Positions 1-10,998 of a stretch of 64,000 nucleotides of DNA are shown here, in pieces. Position numbers and translations under genes: made by a program. How positions within the stretch are numbered: position 1 is the stretch's first letter; every line of letters begins with the position of its first letter. The DNA is taken from contig NC_070565.1 in the NCBI RefSeq assembly GCF_026914185.1, forward strand, positions 2,852,001-2,916,000, read 5' to 3'. The DNA is from Puccinia triticina (Eukaryota > Basidiomycota > Pucciniomycetes > Pucciniales > Pucciniaceae). Under the pieces are notes generated by a model, which made no database searches, was not told the origin of the DNA, and worked only from the letters and a program-made list of their open reading frames with translations.

Positions 1-354
1 CTCAGGAATTGACTTGCGGGGTTTCGGCGGCCCCATGAATTTGAACGGGGCCGAAGTGGCTCGCTGGTTTCTTTTTGGGGTCGTTGGCGCTGGGGCCTTT
101 GTCTTGGCAGCCGGGGCAGAGCTGGAGGACGGGCCGGAATCATGGGCGGCAGAGTTTGCAGGAGACTTGCCCTTTGACTTCGAGGCGGACTTTTTCAAGT
201 TGAGGTTGGTTTTGAGGGTTTTGATCTCCCGGGCAAGTTTCTCAATAAGCGCTGCTTGGCTGTTGTCGGCAGTGGTTGAACTTTTTTTTTTGGTACGACG
301 GACAGTTGGAGGGACAGAGGTTGAAGAGGCCCAAGCGTTGTGAGAAGAATCCAT
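1..354 (-). CDS. hypothetical Ser/Lys-rich protein, N-terminal part (runs off left edge)
   Basis: On the minus strand an ATG at 354 opens a frame of 118 codons that has no stop before base 1, so only the N-terminus is present. It begins MDSSHNAWASSTSVPPTVRR. The composition is low complexity (Ser, Thr, Pro, Ala, Lys). One short helical stretch at about residues 34-53 (AALIEKLAREIKTLKTNLNL) has leucine/isoleucine spacing that could form a coiled coil. No signal peptide or membrane segment is visible. I recognise no family. It could be the start of a repeat-associated protein, since the neighbouring 5 kb is transposon relic. The open frame over 354 bases with an ATG supports coding; the function is unknown. 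Confidence 0.5.
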   Translation of the reverse strand, partial: MDSSHNAWASSTSVPPTVRRTKKKSSTTADNSQAALIEKLAREIKTLKTNLNLKKSASKSKGKSPANSAAHDSGPSSSSAPAAKTKAPAPTTPKRNQRATSAPFKFMGPPKPRKSIPE

Positions 355-639
355 ACTGAGGTTGGAGTAAAGCAAGTTTAGGGTTATGAAGAGATGTGGA
401 AGAATTGGATGATTTGGATGAGAGATGAGCGGGAACGGACACAGGAATAGTTGAGGTTTTATAGTCTGTTGAGGTAGGGGCATACACTAGAATTTTTGGA
501 GAACGGACATGACAATGAGTAGGTGTGGTGAGATGTTACATACATAAAGGATGTTGAAAGGAACATGAAGGTTGAATGGGAGGTGGATGTGCACTGCCAC
601 AAGCGACAAACAAGTGTCTTGCATGTGTATGTATGCGTG
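355..639. other. non-coding stretch upstream of the left-edge frame
   Basis: Nothing recognisable apart from short frames without codon character. It should contain the promoter of the minus-strand frame that starts at 354, but I see no clear TATA element. Confidence 0.3.
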
Positions 640-760
640 ATGACGTTTCCATTCATCTGCTGTTGTTGCATGCGGGACATCTGTCGCTCCGGATGACGTT
701 TCCATTCATCTGCTGTCGTTGCATGCGGGAAATCTGTTGCTCCGGATGACGTTGCATACA
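640..760. repeat. 53-bp tandem repeat, two full copies plus a partial third
   Basis: A unit starting atgacgtttccattcatctg recurs at 640 and 693, and its first bases recur at 746, giving a period of 53 bp. The unit contains gcatgcggga and a gctccgg tail. Copies differ by a few bases. Confidence 0.8.
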
Positions 761-818
761 AATCAAAACCCGCATGCAACGTCTGGGTGACGCTGCAGGC
801 CGCAGCAACAGCTGTTTG

Positions 819-926
819 CCCGTAGTGCTAGTTGGTAAAGGCAGCACTCTAGTATGTGTCTCAGAATAGCTGAGGTCGTGATTTTGACTCTCACCAGACA
901 CATCTTCATTTTACGGTCTCTACACA
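819..926 (+). repeat. truncated LTR remnant of the tRNA-like TRIM family
   Basis: This matches the 3' half of the LTRs at 6757-6971 and 7728-7942, including the stretch from the A-box region through the B-box region and the terminal tctctaca. The 5' half of the LTR is missing, and the box B equivalent is damaged (gattttgac instead of gagttcgac). It interrupts the hAT relic next to it: the relic's reading frame breaks exactly where the LTR end (926) begins. No target-site duplication could be read because the left border is lost. Confidence 0.7.
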
Positions 927-2282
927 ATCAGGTTAAGGATATGCACAAAACAGCGTATCCAATTGGCCTTGCCTCTAAAACGAGGCCACTGAAGCTTCTT
1001 GAGCTCCCTCACCATTACTTCGTTATTTTTGGCGTTGTTGCTCACAAGACCACATATCTCAATAAGATATTGTGTTTTCAGTATCAAAGAAAGCAAAAAA
1101 TGCAATCATAGTAAACAACTCAAGGAAACCTCTCACCTTGTCCTTAATTCCAAATTTTTCCACAACTAAAGCGACCGTCTTGGCCAAGTACTGACAAGTG
1201 TGGCTACAAGACAGCCAAAGAAAGTCAAGAGGCATAGCCTTCAGCTTCATATCACCGCTTCTGCCTTCTACTAATCGGTAGATCACCGTGCCGAGGATAT
1301 CAAATCCGTTGGGTGATTGCCATGCATCAATACCAAGATATAACACTCCTTTGTGAGCCTAAAGATTGAACAGTTTAAAAGGATTCAGTTTGATCCATTG
1401 CACAGTTGAACAATCAAGAATTTATATAAAAAAGGTAACCTCACGTTTAAAGAATCATGGTAATTTTGTTGTATTGCCGAGTAAAGTAAGTGAATATCCC
1501 TACAAACGTCATGCGGCCTTGGTAAATGTTTGATGACCGTGGGATGGAGGATTGCTTTGTGGCTAGCATCCACAAGTGCCAAGAATGGTCTAGCGGCCTT
1601 GGCGCACCATATTGCGCAGAGTTGGGGAACCTGGGATTTTAATTGGTCACTATACAATCTGAAAAAAAAAGAAATGTAGGCTTACCTCCTTTGGAATGAT
1701 TTCCCCGGTGCCTTTAATTCCTAGACCAGCCAATGAATGTGTTGATTTAATTTACTGGTGTTTGCAAAGGCAAATTGATGTGTGCTTGTTCAGATTGCTG
1801 CAAGAGGAGTCTGAGGTGGGATGATTGATCTTTGTGCCGCATCTGAAGCTCAAATTCAGTTATGTAATATTTTGAAGGGTTGAGATGAATACAAATGGCT
1901 TACAGCTTGCAAGGATAGGCAATAATCCGTCGGCCATGCTTGTCCAATTGATTGGAAAGCTTGGGCATCTCATGCTGACCATAGCTTGAGCTAATGGAGT
2001 TTAAAGCAATCTTTTTAGCTCGTTCTACATGTAAATAGTTGTTGGTCAGAATTGATTAGGATATAATGTAAATAATTGACTGCTCTCACTTAATTCCTCC
2101 TCATCGGTGATTATACGACTTGCTCCAGATGGTGGCTGGGTGCTGGCTCAAGCATTGGTATTGTCATCTTTGGTGGAAGCTTGACTTGGATTTCCTTCAT
2201 CTGTTTGATTATCGGTTGGATTATTGTGGGTTGAAGATGCTCAAGATGATTGGTTCTTATGTTTTTTGCGGGTTGGAGCCAT
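927..2282 (-). pseudogene. hAT-family transposase relic
   Basis: Minus-strand pieces together read as an hAT transposase. An N-terminal segment starts at an ATG at 2282 (MAPTRKKHKNQSS then stop). A segment around 1657-1443 contains LCAIWCAKAARPFLALVD. A segment around 1362-1134 contains LYLGIDAWQSPNGFDILGTV. A last segment, 1066-927, contains NNAKNNEVMVRELKK and CFVHILNLIV, the RNase-H-like fold with its HILNL motif. Introns with usable GT/AG ends separate the pieces, for example before LYLGID. The first exon has two in-frame TGA codons, both explicable as CGA-to-TGA changes. The C-terminal dimerisation region is absent, because the relic is cut at 926 by an LTR remnant. Non-functional. Confidence 0.8.
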
Positions 2283-2397
2283 GGTTATTGCTGATTGGTG
2301 ATATACCCTTGGCTGGGCAAAGCAGGGGTATATGGACTATTTCTGGACATCTGGTCCTGCTTTGGTGACATCTTCATGTCTGAAAGTTTCACAGGCT

Positions 2398-2565
2398 ACC
2401 CGGCTGCGGCAGCGGGACCATGGTGATGGGTGGTACCTGGGTACTGCACCGCTTTATGGCCAAAAGCACATACCTAGTACCGCACCCGGCACCGCCTCAC
2501 GGGTGCGGGGCGGGTGCGGGCGGTACCCCCCAAGCGGTACTAGGTACCTGCCACAGGTACCGATT
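2398..2565. repeat. GC-rich CGGGTACC-array fragment (hAT-type non-autonomous element end)
   Basis: Dense gggtacc / ggtaccc and gcacccg motifs in both orientations, as in the subterminal arrays of the hAT element at 26521-29426 and the MITE at 20526-21567. Termini are degraded and no TSD is readable. Confidence 0.55.
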
Positions 2566-2819
2566 GACATTCTCTACTCCAAGTTGGGTTTGGATTTTTA
2601 CAGCCTATTTCCAATTCTGACCCAAGACAAACGTTGGGTTGGATTTGGGCACGTTTTTTGGGCCCAAACCCAACCCGTTTACATCCTAAGTCCAATTTGG
2701 ACTAAGGAGGAGTAAATTTACTCCTTGCTAATCCTGGGAGTGAGAATTGCATGCAGACACCCCTCCTCACCCAAAAGTATGAAACAAACACAGCTTACAT
2801 AAGCTGTAGGTGAATTGTA

Positions 2820-3269
2820 ATGACTAGGGTACTACAGGTGCCAGAAACTGATTTGTTTCAGAATATTGCAGACAAGCTAATTATAGAAACTATCCTGTAT
2901 TGTGTTCTAAAGATAAGCTTAGACAGCTTTCCCACGGAACTCCCACTGCAAGCAGTTGAGATGCAAGAACTCAAAGCAAGCTTGTGGTATTACACAAGCC
3001 TTTGTCAAGGCTTACAGTTGACCAAGCTTCAATGCACAGTGACTGTGCAGAAAAAGCTTATGTGTGTTTGGGTGGAGCTAGAACAGCAGTTCAATAGCAG
3101 TAACCCGCATGTCAACTGTTTGCAGTTGCTTGACCTTTTCTTGCAGTGTCTGAATCGGCTTTTAAGTAATATGACTAATCAGCTTATACATATAGCCAAT
3201 TCTTACATGCATACACCATACTTGCCCCTATTTTTAGCCCACACAGATGCGGTTGACGGCCCAGATTAA
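2820..3269 (+). CDS. doubtful 149-codon reading frame, no known family
   Basis: The frame starts with an ATG and ends with TAA, and is Leu/Gln-rich. Its DNA contains several aagctt and ttgcagttg repeats, so it may be a by-product of repeat DNA rather than a gene. It is flanked on both sides by mobile-element fragments. No domain, signal peptide or intron is visible. I list it only because it is the one ATG-started frame of this length here. Probably not a real gene. Confidence 0.12.
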   Translation: MTRVLQVPETDLFQNIADKLIIETILYCVLKISLDSFPTELPLQAVEMQELKASLWYYTSLCQGLQLTKLQCTVTVQKKLMCVWVELEQQFNSSNPHVNCLQLLDLFLQCLNRLLSNMTNQLIHIANSYMHTPYLPLFLAHTDAVDGPD

Positions 3270-3503
3270 TGCTAATCTGGGAGTAAGCAGATCTGTTACT
3301 CCTTGAGTTATACCCGCACCAATGCGGATGCTCTAACAGCGCTAGCAAAGTGTGCCCAAACCTGCTGCGCGCAGCATAGATGTTGCAGTGTTGGTGGGAG
3401 CGGGTAATCACCGACTGTTAATGGAGAAATGTGTCACTGATAGTTTATCTCCGCTAAGCTACACTAAAATACTGACTGAAATTAGTTTAGCCCCCCACCA
3501 TTA

Positions 3504-3518
3504 GGGGGGGGGGGGGGG
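3504..3518. repeat. poly-G run
   Basis: Fifteen consecutive G after cccccaccatta. It may mark the polypurine side of a lost LTR element, or simple slippage. Confidence 0.7.
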
Positions 3519-3605
3519 TTCACAATTGAAATTTGGATGTAACTTCAAGGACTTTCTGACCAAAAATTTAAAATTATGACAAGATTTAAATTATATCATG
3601 TTGAT

Positions 3606-4015
3606 TATAGATGGCAATTGGGACCCCGGGGGTACCGGGTCAATTTTCAGCCCAAAACAAGCACCTGGCATTGCCGGGCGGGCGTCTGGCGGTGTATGTA
3701 CCAGCGGTACCCGCTCACATCAGGAGACCCAAGTTTCCTTGGATTCCCAGTATCAGCCATTGGGAGAGCTGCGTGCAAGCCTAAGCTCTCCCAATGGCTG
3801 GTATTGGCCATTGGGAGAGCCCACCTCCTAAACCCCCTCGATGGCTAGTACTGGGCCTGGGGCGGCCAGTACCAGCGATTGAGAGAGCACATACACTCTC
3901 CTGAGGGCCAGTACTGGCTATTGAGAAAGTGTATGTGCTCTTTCAATCGCTGGTATTGACCCTTGGGAGAGTGTATGTTCTCTCTTGATCGCCAGTACAT
4001 GCCGGGGGTACTTCT
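3606..4015. repeat. decayed foldback/MITE with repeated CCAGTACTGG and GGGAGAG motifs
   Basis: It opens with tatagatggcaattgggacc, close to the TAGAGATGG terminus of the MITE at 20526. It carries a ggtacc array, then inverted copies of ctctcccaatggctggtatt and repeated gccagtactgg. Several internal segments are reverse complements of one another, so the strand could fold. The right border is uncertain. Confidence 0.45.
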
Positions 4016-5879
4016 TAGCGCGCGGCTGTGTGGATCCGACGGGTCGCACCAGATTGGTGAAATCAACGGGGAATTCAAAGTGCCACAGCAATTGTGGGCA
4101 CCCCGTCGGAAAAGGAAAGAGGTGTGAATTCCTCATCCTTCAGATGGGAAAACTGCATGGATTCCACGCTAGGTCATGGACTCCCGGTGGAGTCCATGAG
4201 CACACATTTCTGTGATTGTGGAAACCACAATTTCACTTATTTTCTATGTGCTTTCCACGGCTGCTCTGACCAGGCAGGATCATGCTCTTAAACATGCTTG
4301 TATGTGGTCATGACTGTTCATTGTTGGTCTCATCATGCTCAACCCGGTTAGGTTTTCTTTGACTGAATATGCATCCAAGGTCCTCAATTCTCCTCCCATT
4401 CATCCAAGTTCCTTGATTCTCCTCCCATTATCATAATGCCACCTCCTCCAGAGTATAAGCCTGCCCTCCCCTACCTCCTCCTCCTCCTTCCCCTCCTCTG
4501 AACTCCCTCCCCCTCTTCCTGTACAGTCTCTGCTTAACTCCTCCGTGCCTGATCAGAAAAAAACCACTGAGCCCGCCCCCAAAAACCAACAGCCTCCTCT
4601 CAACCCGCTGCAAGCCCTCCTTGACCTTCCTCAACCACCTCCTGACTAGGACCAGGCAAGTTGCACTCCAAACCCCGGCTCTCTCCATAGATCTTGAAAA
4701 AAACCAGGCAGAAATTGATCATGTGCCTTCCCCGGAGGACTCCATCCCAAACCATTTTATTACATGCGTTTTGCAACCTGAATCAGCCCGGAAGTTGAAA
4801 AATTGTTGGCTAGAGCTAGGCAGAGAAGATATCAATGTCCAAGTCTCTGAGTGGCCAAATCCAATGTGATAATTCTTGGGGAGGTGCTTTGCTCATAAAA
4901 TGATTTTATCTTATTTCACTTTTGGAATGGATCACTTAACCACCACATTTTCTACCAAGGGAGCTGCAAAACCCAGATGGCTGGGGATGTTTTGGGTGCA
5001 CCCAGGAAGCATTGTCTGAAAAACTGCTGATTTCCATCCTGGCCAGTACAACCACAAGTCAGCTTCAATCACTCGTACTGTCCAGTACTTGCGTAGTCAG
5101 AGCAATGCCAAATACTCCGTGTCAAGTAATTCCTACCCTTACACAGCTTTGCAAGTTGGATTGAAGCAGTGCTGATTTTCTTTCTGCCTCTGAACCTGCT
5201 TTCCCATTGGTAATACTTGAAGCAATTGATAAAGGAGTCATGATGTGTCTCCCCAGGGTCGAGGCATTGGAATTAGCTGCTCAAGGTACCGTCCTGTTTA
5301 GCTCAGCTGTGAGGGTATCAGATTTAGTTGACTTGGTCCATCAGCCGCCATTTTTGAAAGCCATGCAAGGCGCGGCACAAATGTCACTACAAACAGGCTT
5401 ACATCCGGCTGCCCTGAAGGATGTCGATCTGTCCAACATTTCAATCCTTCATCTCATTCCCCCACCCCTCTCCTTGTATTGTTTTATCCTTTTTTCCTGT
5501 TGTAAAATTGTGTCTTTTGCTCTTCTCATCTGTTTTTTTATCCATGATAATGCAGCAGCTGCTACCCTGTGGGGGGCAGCTTTCAGTTCAGCTACATAGT
5601 ACCAGTTGACCCAAGCTCGCCAAGGAGTGACACAATGCTCCAGTCAGAAGCTGGGGCAGCCATGGCAGGCCACAGACCCTCTAGTGTTGTTTATAAGGTG
5701 AGGAGAGCTTGCCGCCTCCACGGAATGCCTGTGGCTTGCGTGGAATCCACAAGATGATTCCGGCAAGGCCACCCTCACAAATCTTGGTGTGGCCCATGTG
5801 GGCGTGTGGACTGACAGGAGTCTGACAGCCGCTGGTCCGCCCCCTGCAAGGGTCAGCCGTGGAATCCTCAACAATTCCG
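4016..5879. other. no assignable gene; possible gene-fragment relics
   Basis: Contains a pyrimidine-rich, CCTCC-repetitive tract near 4440-4620 and weak open frames at 4621-4869 and 5207-5599. The second includes AAQGTVLFSSAVRVSDLVDL and then runs into T-rich DNA that resembles an intron. None matches a family I know. They may be relics of a captured gene. Confidence 0.3.
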
Positions 5880-6099
5880 GGTCAGTCCCGCGTGGAGGTA
5901 CTCCCCGGGTGTACTGGCCGCCCGAGGCCCTGATCCCCGAGCAAAGTCGTGCGCCTGTGGCGGGTTCCGCGGGTACGACCGGCGGGTACCGGGGCTTTTT
6001 TTCATCAAAACCTGACACCGGGCACCGCACCCGGCACCACCTGGCAGGTGCGCAGCGGGTGCCGGGTACCTGCCAGCGGGTACCCAATTGCCATCTCTA
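5880..6099. repeat. right end of a TAGAGATGG-type hAT MITE
   Basis: A gcgggtacc array ends in caattgccatctcta (6085-6099), the reverse complement of the tagagatgg terminus seen at 20526. The left end is not identifiable, so this is a truncated copy. Confidence 0.6.
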
Positions 6100-6756
6100 A
6101 ATTGTTTATGGTAAATCGGAATCTTGAATTTTTCATATACACCTTAAAATGGACTCCAAAGTTCCACAAGTTTCCACTGTGAGCCTCCCTATTGGTTGGA
6201 AGGTGAAATGGAAAACTTGAAGAATGATCCAATTGATTTTGAATGTATGTGCCCTCCTGGATTGAAACTTCCATATTTTCTTTCATGTGCCAGATGCGGG
6301 TGCGCGTGTTGAGTCTGGGTGAGAATTCAGATAGGTACCCAACCTGGGCGCACAGGCCAGCTCTTGTTTGATAGTCCAATTTCCTGCACTTAAACATCAA
6401 GTATTCACGTCCAATTCAAAAAAGACTTTGTGCCACTCTTTTTTGCGGGCAATTTTTGACCACATGACATGTGAAAACTTGTGTTACACAAATGAAACCA
6501 AAGAATTAGGTGTTAATTCCCTTGGACACAATTCTGTATAAACTCATCTCTGAAAAGGAATTGTTTATTCCAAAATGTGCTGGAACAACCCAGGTTATCC
6601 AGAGATGCCATGGTTAACCTGATAAAATGGGAAATGTCATTAAGATTGCATTCTGCAGATGTATCACTGTTAATATTATCATCTAAATTTTTGAAGCACT
6701 CTCTTTCTTTTCTGTGATTGAAATTCATCCAAAAAGCAAAGTCGTGAAGAAAATCA
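6100..6756. other. gene-free flank of the TRIM element
   Basis: AT-rich sequence with only short frames in conflicting directions. No recognisable feature until the TRIM begins. Confidence 0.3.
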
Positions 6757-6971
6757 TGTTGAGTTGTCTGTTAGTCTGCTACCATGATGTATCACCACAG
6801 TATGGAGGGCTGTTGGATTGACCCATGAGCACTACCAACCAACCACCCAGCTGGCAGCCACAAGCGTCTGTAGCCTAGTTGGTAAAGGCAGCACTCTAGT
6901 ATGTGTCTCAGCATAGCTGAGGTTGTGAGTTCGACTCTCACCAGACACATCTTCATTTTACAGTCTCTACA
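6757..6971 (+). repeat. 5' LTR of the TRIM
   Basis: Starts TGTTGAGTTG and ends TCTCTACA, directly abutting the primer-binding site. Box A and box B are intact in this copy. Confidence 0.88.
6864..6948 (+). promoter_or_regulatory. tRNA-like segment with Pol III A and B boxes inside the LTR
   Basis: The segment begins gcgtctg and ends cagacac, which pair at 6 of 7 positions like an acceptor stem. A D-arm (gcc...ggc) contains tagcctagttg at 6871-6881, fitting the A-box consensus TRGYNNARNNG. A variable-arm hairpin is ctcagc-ata-gctgag. A T-arm is gtgag-ttcgact-ctcac, with gttcgactc at 6929-6937 fitting the B-box consensus GWTCRANNC. The anticodon stem does not close properly, so I do not call a functional tRNA. 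It looks like a type II (Ser/Leu-like) tRNA derivative that could recruit Pol III. Confidence 0.7.
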
Positions 6972-6983
6972 GGTTATGAGCCC
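6972..6983 (+). promoter_or_regulatory. primer-binding site of the TRIM (half initiator-Met tRNA type)
   Basis: ggttatgagccc is complementary to the gggctcataacc region of eukaryotic initiator tRNA. The same site follows the LTR at 31636 (ggttatgagcc). A degenerate version (ggttaaaagcc) follows the LTR at 29579. Confidence 0.75.
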
Positions 6984-7169
6984 AGAGCTACCTGAGCGCA
7001 ACTCGCTTACAATAGAGACTTGATGAATTTGTGAATGCTTACTTGTAAGACCACACAAACCCCTATAAGCCTACATCTAGATCACGGGTTCAATCCCTAC
7101 ACTGATCATCTTTCCTGGGTCTCATTCCCACTCTCTCTTGGGTTCAATCCCCACTTCCCATCATGTAGC

Positions 7170-7709
7170 AAGGGTGAAAGCGCAGCGCAGCGTGAAGCGC
7201 AGCGGTTTTGGTGGCCGCTGCGCTGCGCTGAAAGTAGCGGCCCCGCCCGCTGCGCTACCGCTTTTTGGGTCTGGCAAGAAGCGGGGACCCGCTACTTTCA
7301 GCGGTAGCGCAGCGGAACCATTGCTGCGCTACCGCTTTTTGAGCTGGCCGCGTAGCACTGCCCCGCTGCCAGCCAAAAAAGCGCAGCGCAGCGCAGAGCG
7401 CAGCTGTTTTGGTGGCCGCTGCGCGGCGCTGAAAGGAGCGGCCCCGCCCGCTGCGCTACCGCTTTTTGCGTTGGGGAAAAAGCGGGCCCCCGCTATTTTC
7501 AGCGGTAGCGCAGCGGTAGCGCAGCGGTAGCGCAGCGGTAGCGCAGCGGTAGCGCAGCGGTAGCGCAGCGGTAGCGCAGCGGTAGCGCAGCGGTAGCGCA
7601 GCGGGACTGACGCTGCGCTACCGCTTTTTGGGCTGACCGCGCAGCGGTTCCCCGCTGCGCTGCGCTAAAAGACCGCTTTTTTGTAGCGCAGCGCAGCGTT
7701 TCAGCCTTG
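7170..7709. mobile_element. GCGCAGCG-rich MITE nested in the TRIM
   Basis: An 8-bp direct repeat, catgtagc, flanks it (7162-7169 and 7710-7717), so it sits as an insertion between the TRIM internal region and its polypurine tract. The ends form short inverted repeats (aagggtgaaa at left, ttcagccttg at right; the exact border is ambiguous by one base). The interior is made of gcgcagcg/tagcgcagcgg repeats, with an uninterrupted 11-bp tandem array at about 7504-7601. The TSD length suggests hAT mobilisation. No coding capacity; apparent frames here are repeat artefacts. Confidence 0.78.
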
Positions 7710-7717
7710 CATGTAGC

Positions 7718-7727
7718 AAGGGGGGGG
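7718..7727 (+). promoter_or_regulatory. polypurine tract of the TRIM
   Basis: aagggggggg immediately before the right LTR, the expected place for plus-strand priming. Confidence 0.7.
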
Positions 7728-7942
7728 TGTTGAGTTGTCTGTTAGTCTGCTACCATGATGTATCACCACAGTATGGAGGGCTGTTGGATCGACCCATGAC
7801 CACTACCAACCAACCACCCAGCTGTCAGCCACAAGCGTCTGTAGCCTAGTTATTAAAGGCAGCACTCTGGTATGTGTGTCAGCATAGCTGAGGTCGTGAG
7901 TTCGACTCTCACCAGACACATCTTCATTTTACAGTCTCTAAA
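7728..7942 (+). repeat. 3' LTR of the TRIM
   Basis: Same length as the 5' LTR. The A box is damaged here (ctagttattaaa against ctagttggtaaa) and the last bases are taaa instead of taca. Target duplication aatca follows. Confidence 0.86.
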
Positions 7943-7947
7943 AATCA

Positions 7948-8651
7948 TTACTCATTGGTTTCTGTAGATAAGATAAGAAGCTTTTTATTTGCAACAGATG
8001 AGGCAATCAACCTGTTTGAATATTGTTTGCAAATTAAACCTTTGTGGAAACAAAACTGGTCATAGGATCTAAAATGGGTGCAACTGTAGAAGGAAATCAA
8101 AATCAAGTTGTTATATTTTTTTTAAAAAAAAAAATGGGGAAACAAACAGGGAAGAAGGGGAAATGTGTAGTGACAACTTAAGGTAGCCTTTGCTTTGGAA
8201 GATGAAACAGGAGTATAACCAAGTTTTTCATCCATCTACACTTTAAGATGAAAGACAAGGCCAATGATATCTATAATATGATACAAAAATGTAGCATTTG
8301 ACAGGAAATCAAGCAGGAGAGTAGTATTATCAAGAATTCAATCATTTTTATTTATTTTGATTGAAATTCTCACAATAGTGAGGATGAATATCTATATTTC
8401 CATTCTTCTTGAATTTGAGGGATGAGATAAGCATTCAGTGAAAATGCAAACGGATGTGAAAACCATCATCCAGTGGGATTTTGAAGGCAAAACTCTGAAT
8501 TATCCTTTATCTAGACCTTCTGAATGCCAGAATTTGGTCCAGAAAGTATGCAGGTTTATACATGACTTTGGCTAAATCAAGAATGATCAATTTTTGTCAG
8601 CATTTAATATTATTCACTGAGATTCAAATCACCAACCTTCTTTTTTTAAGA
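7948..8651. other. AT-rich stretch without a gene
   Basis: No coding frame worth calling. Near 8620-8640, gattcaaatcaccaaccttc resembles gttcaaatcacaaaccttca in the decayed exon array at 11.3-12.0 kb. The Pack-MULE-like element may therefore have landed in a further copy of that array. Confidence 0.35.
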
Positions 8652-8660
8652 TTTTTTTAT

Positions 8661-8693
8661 GGGGATGTTGATTTTTACATTGTATGTTTCACA
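8661..8693 (+). repeat. left terminal inverted repeat of the Pack-MULE-like element
   Basis: Starts ggggatgttgatttttacat. Pairs with 10957-10989 read on the other strand. Confidence 0.75.
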
Positions 8694-9347
8694 TTGCATG
8701 TGCAATGTAAAATCCCATTTATGTCAAGCCCGTGAACCAATTTTACATGTACACAACCAAAATAGCCACCACGTTAAAGATGAAATGTAAAGCATGCCAT
8801 GTAAAAGTGCACCTGAGGGCACGCAAGGGAGGAAATTACATGCTTTTCTTTACATTCTCATGCCAATGTAAATTTTCACCATGTGAATCTTGCAAATCAG
8901 AACCAGACAATTATAATTACCCCCACCAGCCTTACACCTCACAAACAATGTAAAAGAATCCAATGTAAAATTAACAAGATTACACTCAACATTCAATTTT
9001 ACACGGTGCACAAAAACATTGTACTTCAGAAACTTATGAAATAAAGCACAAGTGGGAAAAATTGGCCCAAGTTGCTTACATTTTGCCCCCTTGCACAACA
9101 CTACGAGTTTACAGGACAAGAAAAATATGGACTTGCAGCAGAATATAAAGAAAAACACCGCAACAAGCCACTTACTTGTGGCAGAAAATAAGAAAATAAA
9201 ACACGACAACAAGCCAATCACTTCACCGGCTTCCTTTGATTCTTCCTGCGGGTCGTTGATGAAGTTTCAGTGCTGTTTTCTCTTTTTTATTCGGGTGTAA
9301 AAACACAAATTTCTCGCAGTGTTATTGTTTTTGGCTGATTGGCTGCT

Positions 9348-10375
<1,028 letters not shown>

Positions 10376-10956
10376 TTAATGAGGGATTGTGAAGCAAGGG
10401 TGGGGGGAAGGGGGGGTAGTGGATTGAGATATGATGGAATGGAGGTTTGGCCGTGAGGGAGAGGGGATGGTGAGCGACCATGTTGAAAGAGGTGCATTCT
10501 TGAGGGGGCCCATGGCGATGAGAGGTTGGCGGCGGCGGCGGCGGCGGCTGGTGTGATCCATAGCTCAAAGGGGGTGATGCGCGGGCGGTTGGCGGTGTCA
10601 GTGAGACTGTGCTGCCACATTCGGAGGGAGGGGTAGTTGGTTGATGACTCGATATCCTGATCCTGGGTGTGCATGGGCATGATGATCCAGACGTTGAGGA
10701 TGCTGGGGGATGTAAGGCATAGTATGTAAAATTAATTTATCCTGCAGGCTTTGGCGGATTTACATGCCTCCTTACAGGGCATGTAAACTCTCAGGCTGTG
10801 AAAGTATGGCCTCAGCGCGACCAGAGCGAGTTTTGCAGGCCGTGTGTTACACGGCACGTGTTTACATGGGGTAGTTTACCATCAATCTATGTAAAATTGG
10901 TTTTGGACATGGTCAAATGCAATTTTACATGGGTATTTTTTGCATGGACGGACGGG

Positions 10957-10989
10957 TGTAAAACATACCATGTAAAATTAACTCACCCC
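10957..10989 (-). repeat. right terminal inverted repeat of the Pack-MULE-like element
   Basis: Read on the minus strand it starts ggggtgagttaattttacat. Followed by the TSD tttttttat. Confidence 0.75.
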
Positions 10990-10998
10990 TTTTTTTAT

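Larger units (their letters stand above)
6757..7942 (+). mobile_element. TRIM (miniature LTR retroelement) with tRNA-like LTRs
   Basis: Two 215-bp direct repeats (6757-6971 and 7728-7942, about 9 differences) start with TGTTGAG and end near TCTACA. Immediately after the left repeat is ggttatgagccc, the complement of the anticodon-side sequence of initiator-Met tRNA, which copia-type elements use as a half-tRNA primer site. Just before the right repeat is a polypurine run, aagggggggg. A 5-bp target duplication, aatca, sits at 6752-6756 and 7943-7947. With the nested MITE removed, the internal part is only about 210 bp and has no coding capacity, so the element is non-autonomous. The internal part holds two gggttcaatccc segments. 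The LTR carries a tRNA-like segment (annotated separately). Confidence 0.88.

Noticed and set aside
3606..6099. A single 2.5 kb element bounded by the tatagatgg start and ccatctcta end
   Set aside because: The flanking 8-bp sites (atgttgat and aattgttt) do not match, so these are treated as ends of two different broken copies.
6864..6948. Functional tRNA gene
   Set aside because: The anticodon stem does not form and the same segment is part of both LTRs of a retroelement.
7170..7709. Coding frames of 90-130 codons
   Set aside because: Repeat-driven frames in the GCGCAGCG MITE.
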